Assembly (NCBI RefSeq): GCF_003369915.1
Contig: NC_046673.1
Span: 12,508,001-12,572,000 of the forward strand
DNA length: 64,000 nucleotides
Reading direction: 5' to 3'
Origin: Drosophila miranda
Taxonomy: Eukaryota > Arthropoda > Insecta > Diptera > Drosophilidae
The number at the start of each line of letters is the position of its first letter. The stretch's first letter is position 1. The translations under genes were made by a program, and so were the position numbers. The notes under the pieces were generated by a model. The model saw only the letters and a list, made by a program, of their open reading frames with translations. It was not told the DNA's origin and did not search any database. Shown piece by piece: positions 50,954 through 61,307 of the stretch.

Positions 50954-53815
50954 CAAATTGTCCAGACGTTCAACGAAACCAAATGCAATATTTAATTATA
51001 CAACAAAGCAAAACTAACATACATACATAAATATATACATATATACACATATATATATTTTACAATTTATTTATATACATACACATGTATACATCATATA
51101 TACATATATGTATATATATATATACAGATACATATGTGTGTGTATATATACATATGTATATGTACATATATGCCCCATAATTTTTCGCATATGAAGCCTA
51201 TGTACTACTGAATTGTTTGTTAAACATTTTTTGAAACATTTTCTTTACCAAAAATGAAGGAAAGCAAAAACCAAGCTCACACAGAAAAAAAGTTACGCCA
51301 AAAAAAAACCAACAAACAAACCATTTATATACATTTATCAAGGAACAAAAAACAAAAACAAAAAAACGATATATACAACCAAAAAAAAAAAATTAAAAAC
51401 ATAACATTTAGTGATTAGTGTAAGCAAAGACCAAAATGATTAATAATTTTTCGAGAATTAAAATAATAAAGGCTAGGAGATGAGACGAGAACATCAAACA
51501 CTAAAACTAAAGTAAACTAGACAACAACAAAATAGCCTTAACAAAGACACCAACACCAGCAACAACAACAGAAACAAACAACAAAATTATAACAAATTTT
51601 CAATTAAACAATGAAAAATTTGATATATTATTTTGTTATTTCCTTTTCGTTGTTTTTCAATGTTCAAATATGAATGAAAAAGACGGTATATAAAAATGAC
51701 AACCAGCAACGAGTAACGGGAATATTTTTACAAAAACAAACTTTAAAAAAAAAGAAGAAAAATGCATAACGCTTCCGACAATAAGCTTTGGCCACACTAT
51801 TCTAATAATATTATTGAAATGCGGGAAAAGAATTGAATTGAAATGGAGACGGAGACGGAAATGGGACAATGGATAATGGAAAATGGAAAATGATTGGATA
51901 ATGCATGAATTTTCAACGCTAACCGCAACGGAATTACAACAAGTGTATGAGGAATATTTGCCCAATTTAATCTATATATGTAGCTACAGATATATAGACA
52001 CATATTTAGTATATATGTTTACCTATGTACTTATGTAGTAGCCTGGTTCTACTGTATATTTTTAAACGGAGTTGTATTGCAGAATCAGCAAAGCAAATGT
52101 ATTTTCATGACACGCATTTGAAGCGAACATATCAAAGCCGAAGCCGAAGAATACCGAAAAAAGTTACGAAATTTATATAGAAATTACAGAATTCGATGTT
52201 ATCAGCAAAAAAAAAAAAAAAAAAAAAAAACACCACAATTGACAATTGAAACGAGTTGAATGTTTAGCTTTTAAAAATCATAATACGAAAATAATTAAAT
52301 ATTTGGAAGCTAGCAGGATATACATATAAAAGATTTGTGTATCAAAATTGTGTATGTAATTTCAAAGACATGAAAGAAAACGGAACTTCTTAATCTGTTT
52401 CATCATTTATAATTGACAAAATATTTACAAGCGCATTTAGATCGCTGAATGTGAAGAAATATGCAATTAAAAACCAAACACACAAAACAATACCAAATAG
52501 GGAAAACAGAAATTGGGGGAAAAAACAAAAAAAACACACACACACTCGAAACTGAATCTAAATTAAGTATGAATATTTTTTGCTGTGTCTTAGTCCATGT
52601 GTCGTAACGAATTTATTGAACTAAATATTATAAAAATGTAACAAAACAAATCAAATCAAATGAAAGCCAACAAAGATAAAAACAAAAAGAAAGTTCTTTA
52701 AAGTTTTTGTTTCGAAATGAATGAAAAACAGGCAAACGAACATTTCTACAAAAATTAAGCACAAATTTTTTCAGAAAAAATTACTACAACAAAAAATTGC
52801 CTTTTACTTGTATCTTATTTTCTACTATAAAAAAAAAAAACAAAATCGAATATTAATTATATACAACACGCTGAATTCATTTAAAAAACGTTTTTCAAAC
52901 AAAAATGCGCCTAAAAACATCTGTGACTAATAAAAAAAAAAAAAAAAACTATGATAAAATATATATATATATAAAAACAAAAAACTTAATAAAAATTACC
53001 AAGAAAAATGGGAAACCGAAAAAGATAAAACTCCAATAAAATTACTTAAGATTAGGTACCAAAAAACAAACAAAAAAAAAAACAAAAAAATGTGCTTGTG
53101 TATGGTACAAGAAATTTGTTGAGGATGCACACACACACACACACACACACAAAGAGATCCAACCTATACATAGCTACAGTTTAACTAATTATTGATAAAG
53201 GTACATACACTATACATATGTACAGGTGACACCCACACACACACACACACTCAGACACACAGAAATATGCAAACCTAGTTGTATTTGTATGAGAGCATCA
53301 TACAGTTGAGTAGACAACAATTTATACATTAGAATTTATGTAACAAGCTACTTTTACTTATACAATACATACATCCGTATATACATATATACAGATTACG
53401 ATATAAAAATATACAAAAATATATATATACTTATATATATATAGAGGGATATTTGAAACCAGAACACAGCAATTTACTTATATAACAAAAGACCCCAAAA
53501 GAAAAGAAAAAAAAAAAAACCCAACCAAGTAAATGTTTCTTTCCAAAACCAAGAAAAACCAAGTAAAATATTTGGTAATAATAAGAAAAAACAATTATGA
53601 AAAGGCAAGGAAAATGAATGAAATGAATTATGCAAAGAATAAGAAAACCCATGAAATACAATATATACATATACACTTATTTAAAATATTTAACAAGAAA
53701 AGGAAAACAAACGATTTATATATATATGCATACATATATAAATACATACCACTAAATAGTTTAAATGTTTATTTATTGTATTTGAACAAGATGAACGATA
53801 TTGAAACCAAATTTA

Positions 53816-53821
53816 AATAAA
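53816..53821 (+). terminator. Distal poly(A) signal candidate of mei-P26
   Basis: AATAAA at the point where the A-rich, microsatellite-rich domain ends. Downstream sequence (from about 53870) is of ordinary base composition, which supports this as the end of the long transcript. Confidence 0.5.
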
Positions 53822-53840
53822 AATAATACATTTAAAAAAT

Positions 53841-54312
53841 CCTAAAACCCACATAATATTTTTGTATTTCATTTGGAGGCCGCCCTGTATCTATCCCGAA
53901 AAGCTTTGTCCATTCCATTCCGTACTGTACTGAATGCAGTGATGACAGACAGCCCTGTGGCAAAGCTTGGGATTCCCAAACTTAAATATTGATAATGGAT
54001 TGTATACTTGAAGATTAGCTATGGGTATACCACACATTTTTTAATGGATTGCGGGCACTTTCTTATATAAAAGCTTTACTGGTTCAGTCTTTGGTTCATT
54101 CAGAGCTGATAGATGGACTCTCTTCTTTCAGCTTTCAACTGCCAAAGAGGGGCTACTCTGGGGTTTCCCATATAGATAGTTATCTGATTGACACACAAGT
54201 GCATAATAATCAGTCATAGAAAATCTACAACTCTTCTTAGCTATTGTAATACCCTATTCAAGGGCACTTCGCGCCAGTCAGGCAGAACACTTGTGTGCTT
54301 ATAATGCATTCA
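53841..54312. other. Short intergenic spacer between mei-P26 and the DUF725-like gene
   Basis: About 470 bp of ordinary base composition with no coding frame. It probably holds the convergent ends of the mei-P26 long isoform (+) and the minus-strand secreted-protein gene. Confidence 0.5.
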
Positions 54313-54318
54313 TTTATT
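54313..54318 (-). terminator. Poly(A) signal of the minus-strand DUF725-like gene
   Basis: The minus strand reads AATAAA 22 nt past the stop codon. Confidence 0.65.
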
Positions 54319-54340
54319 GGTACTTTCAGTTGCCGAAAAC

Positions 54341-55380
54341 TCAGTGAATTATGGTATCGATGCAGGTATCGATGTTGGCATTGATCTCGGCGAACCCGAA
54401 AATAGCATTCTCGGTGGCTGCCGAGGTGCAGCTCTGGGCATCGGTGCCGACTGCAGGAACAGTGCGACGCAGGGCGATCAGATGACGAATCGACTTCTGG
54501 GCATTCACGGCGTAGATGCAACCGTTGATGTACAGACGGGTCTTGCACATTTTCCTCGCCCAACTGAGCTTGACGCTGCGGCAGGACTGCAACTGTTGGA
54601 CCAGGGAATAGCCACCTAAGGTCAGCTGCAGGACGGCCTTCTTCGTGTCGAGGATCAGATTGACAGAGGTGACAGTGGCATCGCGACCACAGGCCAGAAA
54701 GCCCATTGTGGCCGACTCCAGGGTGTTGACCACGTGGACTGCCTCGTTGGACACACACTCCTCGCTCTCGTGGGCCCGGTTGTTGATGTTTTCCGCTGCC
54801 TGCTCCAGCTGCTTGAACGGCGTCAGGAAGATCTTCAGCAGCTGATGCTCCACCGTCTTGACGATGCCCTTGGCCAAGTATTCGGCCTCTGAGATGGCGG
54901 CATTCACCATTTTGTCCACCAAACCAAACTGATCGATCTCCACATCGTCGGGCAAATCTAGTTCCTTGGCAAAGTCTATGGCGAAGTCCATGCTAAAGTC
55001 CATATCCATGTCCATGTTAACGTCCATGTCCACGTCCATGTCGACGTCCAAGCCCGCTTCCATACCGACATTGAGGATCTCCTCAAGGTTTAGGGCTGAG
55101 ACCTGTACAGAGAGAGGGATTTAAGTAAAAGTACCCCAGGGAATCGATTGTATTATGATATATGAAGATTCCTATTAAGGAAAAGCTTTGACATGTTTTC
55201 AAAAAGATGTCTTAAACTAAGACTGCTGAATGTCTTTATACTTAATGAAACTTATCTTGCAGATACGAGGCAGACAGATAGATATATAGGTCGGAATAGT
55301 TTTCCAGAAATTATTCCCCATTTACTTACAGCAGTTGCCAGGGCCAAGGCCAGGAACACCACCAAAATAATCCCCTTCAT
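54341..55380 (-). CDS. Secreted DUF725-like protein with acidic Met-Asp repeat
   Basis: Exons 55380..55330 and 55102..54341 (227-nt intron; donor GCT|GTAAGT, acceptor TGTACAG); 270 residues. The first exon encodes only a signal peptide, MKGIILVVFLALALATA. Residues about 31-55 are an unusual alternation of Met/Asp/Val (MDVDMDVNMDMDMD). The remainder is helical with regularly placed cysteines (SEECV, LACGRDA, QSCRS, KMCKT, NGCIYA, QSCTSAA, DTCIDT). The cysteine pattern resembles the Drosophila-specific DUF725 family of secreted proteins of unknown function, and matches the neighbour at 57041. A TATA box precedes it. The two genes are divergent across 1.7 kb and are probably an old duplication. 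Confidence 0.85.
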
Positions 55381-55421
55381 CGCTGATCGAATTTTGTTGG
55401 ATTTGCGCTGTCGCTGCTCTG

Positions 55422-55428
55422 TTTTATA
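55422..55428 (-). promoter_or_regulatory. TATA box of the minus-strand DUF725-like gene
   Basis: The minus strand reads TATAAAA about 42 bp upstream of the ATG, leaving room for a 10-15 nt 5' UTR, as is common for small secreted-protein genes. Confidence 0.65.
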
Positions 55429-55459
55429 TGTGGCCAGTAAGAGTACCAGAACGAACTCC

Positions 55460-56978
55460 CCGTGCCCAGATAGGCATATCTGAAAGCCAAGCTAATTAAA
55501 ATATATTCAAGAGCTTTTTTATCTGTGAAATGTTTGGGGGCTACTCATCCAATTGAAACATTTCCCTTTATTTGGCTTTTGTTTTGCTCATTGGCTATTT
55601 TAATTTGCACGAGTCCCGTTCAAGACCCTCTTTAGTGGGTCTACTTTTTCTTCGATTGCTCAGAGAAACACGGCGAGAAAGAGAGTGTGTTTTTGATAAG
55701 CGCTAAAGTAATATTTTCCTTTTGCTTTTGAGCGATATGAACATCTATTACTGGATTCGCCACTTCAAGTCGTTATAATCGGCAAAATCTAAATAAGGCC
55801 GTAATTATAGAAGATATTGTCATATAATTTATAGCCGTCGATTAAAAGTCAGCATTAATTTGGAATTCGATCAACAGAAGGAATGTGGAAATTCAATCGA
55901 TCCAATCTAAGGCATCACTCCATCACTCCAGACATCAGACACACACTCCACGGTGTTATTGAACCTTTTGTGCACTCGATTGTTGTATTGTATTCCTATT
56001 GTATGGGGGTATATACATATAAGGGATGATTGTTAACAGCTTGATGCATCAGCCAAGCACTTTTGAATGGGTTTATCTCTCAGTTTGGATTTGTATCTTT
56101 CCTGTGATCGGAATACATTTCATATTCTTGACCCACTTCTGTCTGTCAAAGTATTCTCTTTCCATAGACTCTTGGGGTACGAGTCGTACAAATTGAAATA
56201 TAGCCTTCTTATCTAGTCTTTTTTATGGTAAGGTATAGCAGATATTTAGCTGTGTTTTCATCTATAGATTGGAGTAGAGCCAAAGACAATATAAATAGTA
56301 GACTTTTTCAGGGCGCTTTTTACAAGTGTTTTCCTTGTCTACCGCCGAAAGTTCCATGTATATATCTTGAGCATAACTTACATAGATATCTTTGATCTGG
56401 GGCTCACTTTTGATGACCAAAGACAATATAAATAGTAAGGTAAGCCCTTACAATGTTTTGGTACACGATTTTTTCAGGGTGCCTTTTAAAAAAAGTTTTA
56501 GGACAAAAGTTTTGTGTTACCTTCTCCATCGCCATTGATATATCTTGAGCAAAATTGATGTGCATCACATATACGGGTTTCCTATGGGGCTTATCTGGGT
56601 CTGATCTTCAAATAAAGAAGCTTTAGAATCCCATTAAGCTATGGTATTTAGGATCTGGGGTTCCCTTTGATGAAACGCATTAAAGATTGTTGGATTTTCT
56701 GACCTATTTGCCTTGGCTCAATGTAAGATAATTTCGTTCCTTATCATGATATTGTATTGCTATTTTAGGATCTATAATGTTTTGCTTTTTATTAGCTGCA
56801 GTCGATCGCAATCAAAATCCAAATACGTGAACGATCCACTACTCGTTCCGACTCGAATGTAAAGTTCACCAATCAATCTATTGTTTGATTGATTTACAAT
56901 CGCAGCCAAACCGAATCCTATTTATTGACGGCCAATTTAGATTAAGGCTCAGACGGAAAATCTTTCTGGTTTTGGGGG
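55460..56978. other. Divergent intergenic region between the two DUF725-like genes
   Basis: No coding frame. It holds the shared upstream region of two divergent TATA genes and an imperfect tandem repeat (separate entry). AT-rich with no obvious transposon ends. Confidence 0.5.
56281..56560. repeat. Imperfect tandem duplication, ~137-bp period
   Basis: CAAAGACAATATAAATAGTA at 56281 recurs at 56418. Later blocks TTTTTCAGGG(C/T)GC, (G/T)TCTACCGCC/TTCTCCATCGCC and ATATATCTTGAGCA also recur in order. The second copy is longer because of an insertion after its first block. Confidence 0.75.
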
Positions 56979-56986
56979 TATAAATA
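56979..56986 (+). promoter_or_regulatory. TATA box of the plus-strand DUF725-like gene
   Basis: TATAAATA lies 62 bp upstream of the ATG, so transcription should start near 57009 with a 5' UTR of about 30 nt. Confidence 0.7.
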
Positions 56987-57040
56987 TAGGGGGGCAATGC
57001 ACAGAAGCCACAATCCAAGGAAATCCAAGGAACAGAAATC

Positions 57041-57700
57041 ATGAAGTCAATCGTAGCCGTTGTTCTAGCCGTGTGCGTGGCGAGTGCTTGGGCTCAGCCC
57101 CTGGCAATTCCCAGCCAGCTGGACGCCCAAGTCCGCAGCGTTGGGAATGAGATGGCCGAGATCGGAAAGAGTACCGGCGAGGCCCTGGTGCACCAGTACG
57201 AGGAGATTGTTCTGGAGCCGCAGCAGGAGCTCGAAGATGCCGTCGAGCAGCTGGAAGCCCGACGCGCCGAGAGTCCCGAGTGTGTGGCAGCCGAGGATGA
57301 GGAGATTGCCCGTATCCTGGACGCGGCCCATGAGGAGATGCACAGCTGCGGCGTTGTTGCTGCCCATACCTCCGCCGAGATCGCCACCGATGTGAGCGCG
57401 GCCTCCCAGCAGCTTGCCTTCGGCAGCTACAACCTGGGACGCACCTACAACAAGTGCCAGAACTATAAGAACTCTGTCCTGAGGCAGTCCTGCATGGCCA
57501 AGTTCTACGTCCAGGCCTCCATTTTCCTGATCAGCGCCCGCTCCTCCATCAAGACCATCAAGCAGTCGACCAACGAGCGCATCCCCGCCGTCTTCGCCGA
57601 GGGCAATGTCTGCACGCACGACGCCTCCGCACAGGCCATCCTTGGCCTCGAGGAGGTCAACCGTCATATCGATGCTTGCGCCACCCGTCGTCATCGTTGA
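57041..57700 (+). CDS. Secreted DUF725-like protein
   Basis: Single-exon frame of 219 residues. MKSIVAVVLAVCVASAWA is a clear signal peptide. Cysteines occur as SPECVAA, HSCGVVA, NKCQNYK, RQSCMAKFY, NVCTHDASAQ and IDACAT, paralleling the minus-strand neighbour (SEECV, ACGRDA, QSCRS, KMCKTRLYI, QSCTSAA, DTCID). Between them are helical segments and a conserved hydrophobic run (FYVQASIFLISARSSI versus LYINGCIYAVNAQKSI). It lacks the Met-Asp repeat and the intron of its paralogue. Function is unknown. The family is expanded in flies; extracellular gut or seminal roles are only guesses. Confidence 0.9.
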   Translation: MKSIVAVVLAVCVASAWAQPLAIPSQLDAQVRSVGNEMAEIGKSTGEALVHQYEEIVLEPQQELEDAVEQLEARRAESPECVAAEDEEIARILDAAHEEMHSCGVVAAHTSAEIATDVSAASQQLAFGSYNLGRTYNKCQNYKNSVLRQSCMAKFYVQASIFLISARSSIKTIKQSTNERIPAVFAEGNVCTHDASAQAILGLEEVNRHIDACATRRHR

Positions 57701-57724
57701 TTCTAGTCTCGTCAACTTTTCTGC

Positions 57725-57730
57725 AATAAA
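57725..57730 (+). terminator. Poly(A) signal of the plus-strand DUF725-like gene
   Basis: AATAAA 25 nt after the stop. The 234-bp repeat begins only 16 bp later, so a transposon-associated rearrangement abuts the gene end. Confidence 0.75.
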
Positions 57731-57745
57731 AAAACAAGTGTTGAA

Positions 57746-57979
57746 ATACGTATTCTAAAATGGTCTATTATATTCAAAGCGGTTCCGGCAACAGTGGGTG
57801 GCAAAAAATGGTAAAGATATTCCTGCAAAGAATGTCTTTCCCTAAAAGCTGTCGAGTGATGTATGCTTGTAAGGCTGATGTCTTTTCCATGAATATGGCG
57901 TACTCGTATATGCAGGAAGAATTCTTGATTTACCTTCCATGGGGTCCATTTACAGTGGCGAGCACATGTGGATACATGT
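57746..57979. repeat. 234-bp direct repeat, copy 1
   Basis: Matches 58343-58576 at a constant offset of 597 bp with two substitutions seen (G/T near 57781; C/T near 57963) and no indels, so a very recent duplication. It begins ATACGTATTCTAAAATGG and ends GGATACATGT. Open frames through it resemble no family I know. Confidence 0.95.
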
Positions 57980-58343
57980 GTGGTCCCAGGGTTTCTGCAC
58001 TGATATGGATTGAATCCCGAGACGACGGTTTATTAAGTTGTAGATGTGAACTTTTATTAAGTATTTAAATGGATTAAGATTATGATTAACTGCATGTATT
58101 TGTATGTGCGTATAACTTTGGGTTATGTGGATCATTTGTCTGCTGTGTGTGAAGCTCGCGAAACTCTGGCACCGACTGACTCGCTCTCGCTGACTCCCGC
58201 TCTCTTGATCTCTCCACTTAACCCTAGAAACCTCCTGCTGTCGTGATGTCTCTCTCTCTCTGCTATTCAAAAAGGGTGTTGTTCAGTACTGGCGGCCACT
58301 TCGAGTCTCTCTCTGCACCGTGGACTCTATGCCGATTCCTACA
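57979..58343 (-). mobile_element. LTR-like unit (possible solo LTR) between the direct repeats
   Basis: The ~365-bp segment between the repeats has TG...CA ends (TGTGGTCCC... to ...TTCCTACA). On the minus strand it carries two AATAAA signals near its end (plus-strand TTTATT near 58029 and 58053), followed by a short tail ending GGGACCACA, as in LTR retrotransposons. A CT/GA-rich patch lies mid-way (58248-58262). No short target-site duplication is seen at its borders; instead it is flanked by the 234-bp repeat. LTR identity is inferred. Confidence 0.4.
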
Positions 58344-58576
58344 TACGTATTCTAAAATGGTCTATTATATTCAAAGCTGTTCCGGCAACAGTGGGTGGCA
58401 AAAAATGGTAAAGATATTCCTGCAAAGAATGTCTTTCCCTAAAAGCTGTCGAGTGATGTATGCTTGTAAGGCTGATGTCTTTTCCATGAATATGGCGTAC
58501 TCGTATATGCAGGAAGAATTCTTGATTTACCTTCCATGGGGTCCATTTACAGTGGCGAGTACATGTGGATACATGT
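58343..58576. repeat. 234-bp direct repeat, copy 2
   Basis: Near-identical to copy 1. Its right end (…ACATGT) runs into unrelated sequence, then the DINE-1-like element begins 44 bp further on. Confidence 0.95.
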
Positions 58577-58620
58577 TTATCACTTTTCACTTTAAGCGCC
58601 TGTAAAATCCTTGTGATTTT

Positions 58621-58975
58621 TATACCCGATACTCAAAATGAGTATTGGGGTATATTAGATTTGTGGTGAAAATGGATGTGTGTAACGTCCAGAAGGAATC
58701 GTTTCCGACCCCATAAAGTATATATATTCTTGATCAGCATCAATAGCCGAGTCGATTGAGCCCTGTCTGTCTGTCCGTCCGTCCGACTGTCCGTCCCTAT
58801 TAGCGCCTAGTGCTCAGAGACTATAAGAGCTACGATGTTTTGGATCCAGACTTCTGTGATATGTCACTGCTACAAGAATATTTCAAAACTTCGCCCCGCC
58901 CACTTCCGCCCCCACAAAGGACGCAAATCTGTGGCATCCACAATTTTGAAGATACGAGAAAATCGACAGAGATTT
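58621..58975 (+). mobile_element. DINE-1/INE-1-like Helitron remnant
   Basis: It starts TATACCCGATACTCAAAATG and contains several blocks typical of DINE-1: the GGGGTATATTAGATT, the GAAGGAATCGTTTCCGACC block, ATATATTCTTGATCAGCATC, AATAGCCGAGTCGATTGAGC and the CTGTCTGTCCGTCCGTCC run. CGCCCACTTCCGCCCCCACA follows near 58900. The wording matches the form I associate with D. pseudoobscura and relatives. The 3' part is truncated near 58975. These are non-autonomous, abundant Helitron relatives. Confidence 0.85.
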
Positions 58976-59009
58976 CGTGGTGGGAACTCCCAAAATCTGG
59001 AAAAGAGAA

Positions 59010-61262
59010 CGGGAATGTCAATAGAATGGCTTGGAAGCTAGTCCATCGTTCTTAGGAGTACATGTATAGAGAAAATTATATTAAAAATATGTTAATACAA
59101 AAATAAATTAAACTTTGAAGATAATGATCTGAGGGCTGCCTCTGAGAAGCCAGTGGTGGATGGTGGGTTCATTTCACTTAAAGAAAACCCTTTTTAAAAT
59201 ATATATTTCAATATACGTAGATCCTTTACTCGTTGCAGATACAATTTTGCTGGAAAAGTGATTGCTTTCCACTCCATATCCAGCCAAAAAAAACGGTCTG
59301 GGCCGAGAACCCTCAGACTCTCCTCGGCCCATCGCTCTCCCATAATTGTGTGATTATTCGATAGTAGGCTATTCAAGCTCTAGAAGTACTATTCTTCCTT
59401 TCACACAACAGACCTGCATATGTAACATGTAAATGTTGAAGCGAATCGGTGATTTGTAGTTTGAGTAGCCAGATTATGAGGTTTCAAGTCATCAAAGTTG
59501 AATGGAAAGTAATTATAATTCTCAGTTGTCTTGCCCCTTGACAGGCATCAAAGCGGAGCTGCCGCCGCTGGAGGCTGGACGGGTCTGGGGGCACGGCAAG
59601 GGCCTCAGATTTATTATTTATAAAAGTTAAGTTAAGCAAATTCGGCTGCCGCCGCTTCACAAGAGGTTGGGTGGGTGTAATGGGTGAGATGGCGGTGATA
59701 GCTGTGCTGGAAAATGTTTAATCAAAGATACAAATAAATTATTTATATGGCCGACAAGCGAATTAGTTGTCTGTCGGTCTGTGTGTGTCTCTGTGGGTAC
59801 TCTGGGTATCTGTGTGGTTGGCGGCTAACCTTGGAACGGTTTTCTTTTAATTACACTCTACTAACATTTGATAATTATTGGACTATGACTCCGAATTGCC
59901 ATTCGAGCGAGTCAGCCACTCTCGCACTCGTATTTCTCTACCTCTCCCCATCTGGCCTTGCGTTTTTGGTCTCTATTCGTGTTTGCATTGAACTTAAAAC
60001 GATAAATTTTTAGAAACTAGAAACGATCATGTCGAGATCAGCTCCGGCTATGCCCCAAACCGAGAGTGGGCGCAAAGCCGCAACGCCTCTGAATCCATTC
60101 AAACTGCGACGCGAATCGATCACTGGTTGTCATGCATCCAAGACTTGTCAACGGGGCCGAGGGGCACTCCACAAACAGTCAATTTCCAATACGTTAATTT
60201 AATAATTTTTTTTAAGAATTCGTTAGCCTCAATGATTGCTAGAGGTACGCATGATCTACCAGTACTCGCTCAAAGGTAATATCCCAGTCCGCAAATTCCA
60301 TATGGATTGAGCCAGAAGTTCTTCCTAGGGTTTGATTATACATCCCTGATGAACCTAGTCCAAACTATGCTTATCCTTATCGTTTAGGGATAAACACTTA
60401 AGTATAGTCGACTAATAGGGCCTCTTAAGTTGCAACGATAAAGCCAAACAATAAAAGCGAAAATACAATTTTTAGAGCGTTTTAAGTCGCTACTTTGCCG
60501 GCAATTGCGCTGTTTGCTAGCGTTTCAAGGGCGATTTTCGTCGTGTGTCGGCACGCACTTGTTTTCTGCGTTGCATTCGCCTGCATTTGAGTGCGCCTGT
60601 GTGTGTGTTTGTGTGTGTGTGTGTTAGCCACTTATTACCAATGCCATGTTGATAGCTGGCCTGCTATACGCTTGAGCATTTCCATTTTGCATGACAATTT
60701 CCATTTGCATTTGAATTCGAATTTCCATTTCGCTTTTCATATGAGCTCACGTTGTCGGCCGACCTTCAGCTTCAAAGTTCAAGCATCAAGTTCAAGTGAC
60801 GTCAGAGAGCCAAGAACAAGCCAATGGGTCCAACAAAGTCTGTGGGCTAATTTATTATGATTCTTTTTCTGTACAGAGAGAAAATCCCGAAGCCCAGAAG
60901 AATACAAAACCAGAACCAGTTATGGCTGTAAACAGCAATCTGCGGCCGACTCGCGAGACCTGAGACCTGAGAGACTTGGTCGACTATCAATAGTCAAAGC
61001 CGGTAACGAAGTCGGGCTCTGTCTGTCAGTCTCGAGCTGAGCACCTGACGAGGTGGTTCATTGAAGTCCATAAAGTATCAACGTTTTTTGTTAGATCAAG
61101 CGCGACTCTAGAAACAGTCTCATCTTGTATTTTTTTTTTTCCTGTTTGAGTTCGCGAGTTTATCAAGAGAAGAAATGACAATTTATGGACTTTTAGTGCA
61201 AATCATTATCGTTTGTAACTAGCTGGCAGGCTGAAAATATCCCCGGAGCAGATCCAGCAGCA
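59010..61262. other. Intergenic/regulatory DNA upstream of the right-hand gene
   Basis: No supported coding frame on either strand. It includes a GT run (60598-60622), GC-richer patches near 59550-59610 and 59640-59700, and, from about 60940, sequence that could be 5' UTR of the candidate exon at 61263 (initiator-like GTCAGTCTCG at 61025). Confidence 0.4.
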
Positions 61263-61307
61263 ATGGCACCGCCCCAAGAACAGCCTGAGGATGATTTTAG
61301 CACCAAG
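61263..61307 (+). CDS. Candidate first coding exon of a gene extending to the right
   Basis: ATG in a fair context (CAGCAATGG) opens 15 codons, MAPPQEQPEDDFSTK, ending exactly at a strong donor (AAG|GTGAGT). This is the form of a short first coding exon. If spliced in frame to the acceptor at 63963 it would hit a stop after 11 codons, so its partner exon must be elsewhere, probably beyond the window. Gene unknown; could be chance. Confidence 0.35.

Larger units (their letters stand above)
34591..53840 (+). other. Very long mei-P26 3' UTR (about 19.7 kb from the stop)
   Basis: Across this span no frame has coding character. The plus strand is persistently A-rich with (AAAAC)n-like tracts, A homopolymers, and many TGTATATA, ATACATATA and CA microsatellites. 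There is no GC-rich exon, no Motif 1 box and no strand switch until just past 53.8 kb, where composition becomes ordinary. This fits one sense transcript. TGTANATA sequences, the Pumilio consensus, are numerous (e.g. 35263-35270). From memory, the D. melanogaster mei-P26 neural 3' UTR is reported at about 18.5 kb, in line with this size. Less A-rich islands occur near 38.65-39.25, 40.44-40.56 and 46.0-46.2 kb. Confidence 0.65.

Noticed and set aside
35113-51130. TA/CA-rich runs as possible CRISPR-like or satellite arrays
   Set aside because: They are simple microsatellites with no spacer-repeat structure, in a eukaryotic 3' UTR.
57065-57715. 216-codon minus-strand frame opposite the DUF725-like gene
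   Set aside because: No signal peptide or family match. The plus strand has a signal peptide, conserved cysteines, a TATA box and a poly(A) signal.
57980-58005. TGGTCCCAGGG as a tRNA primer-binding site next to a 234-bp LTR
   Set aside because: Plausible by position, but no polypurine tract precedes the second repeat and the 234-bp repeat lacks TG...CA ends, so a miniature LTR element is not claimed.
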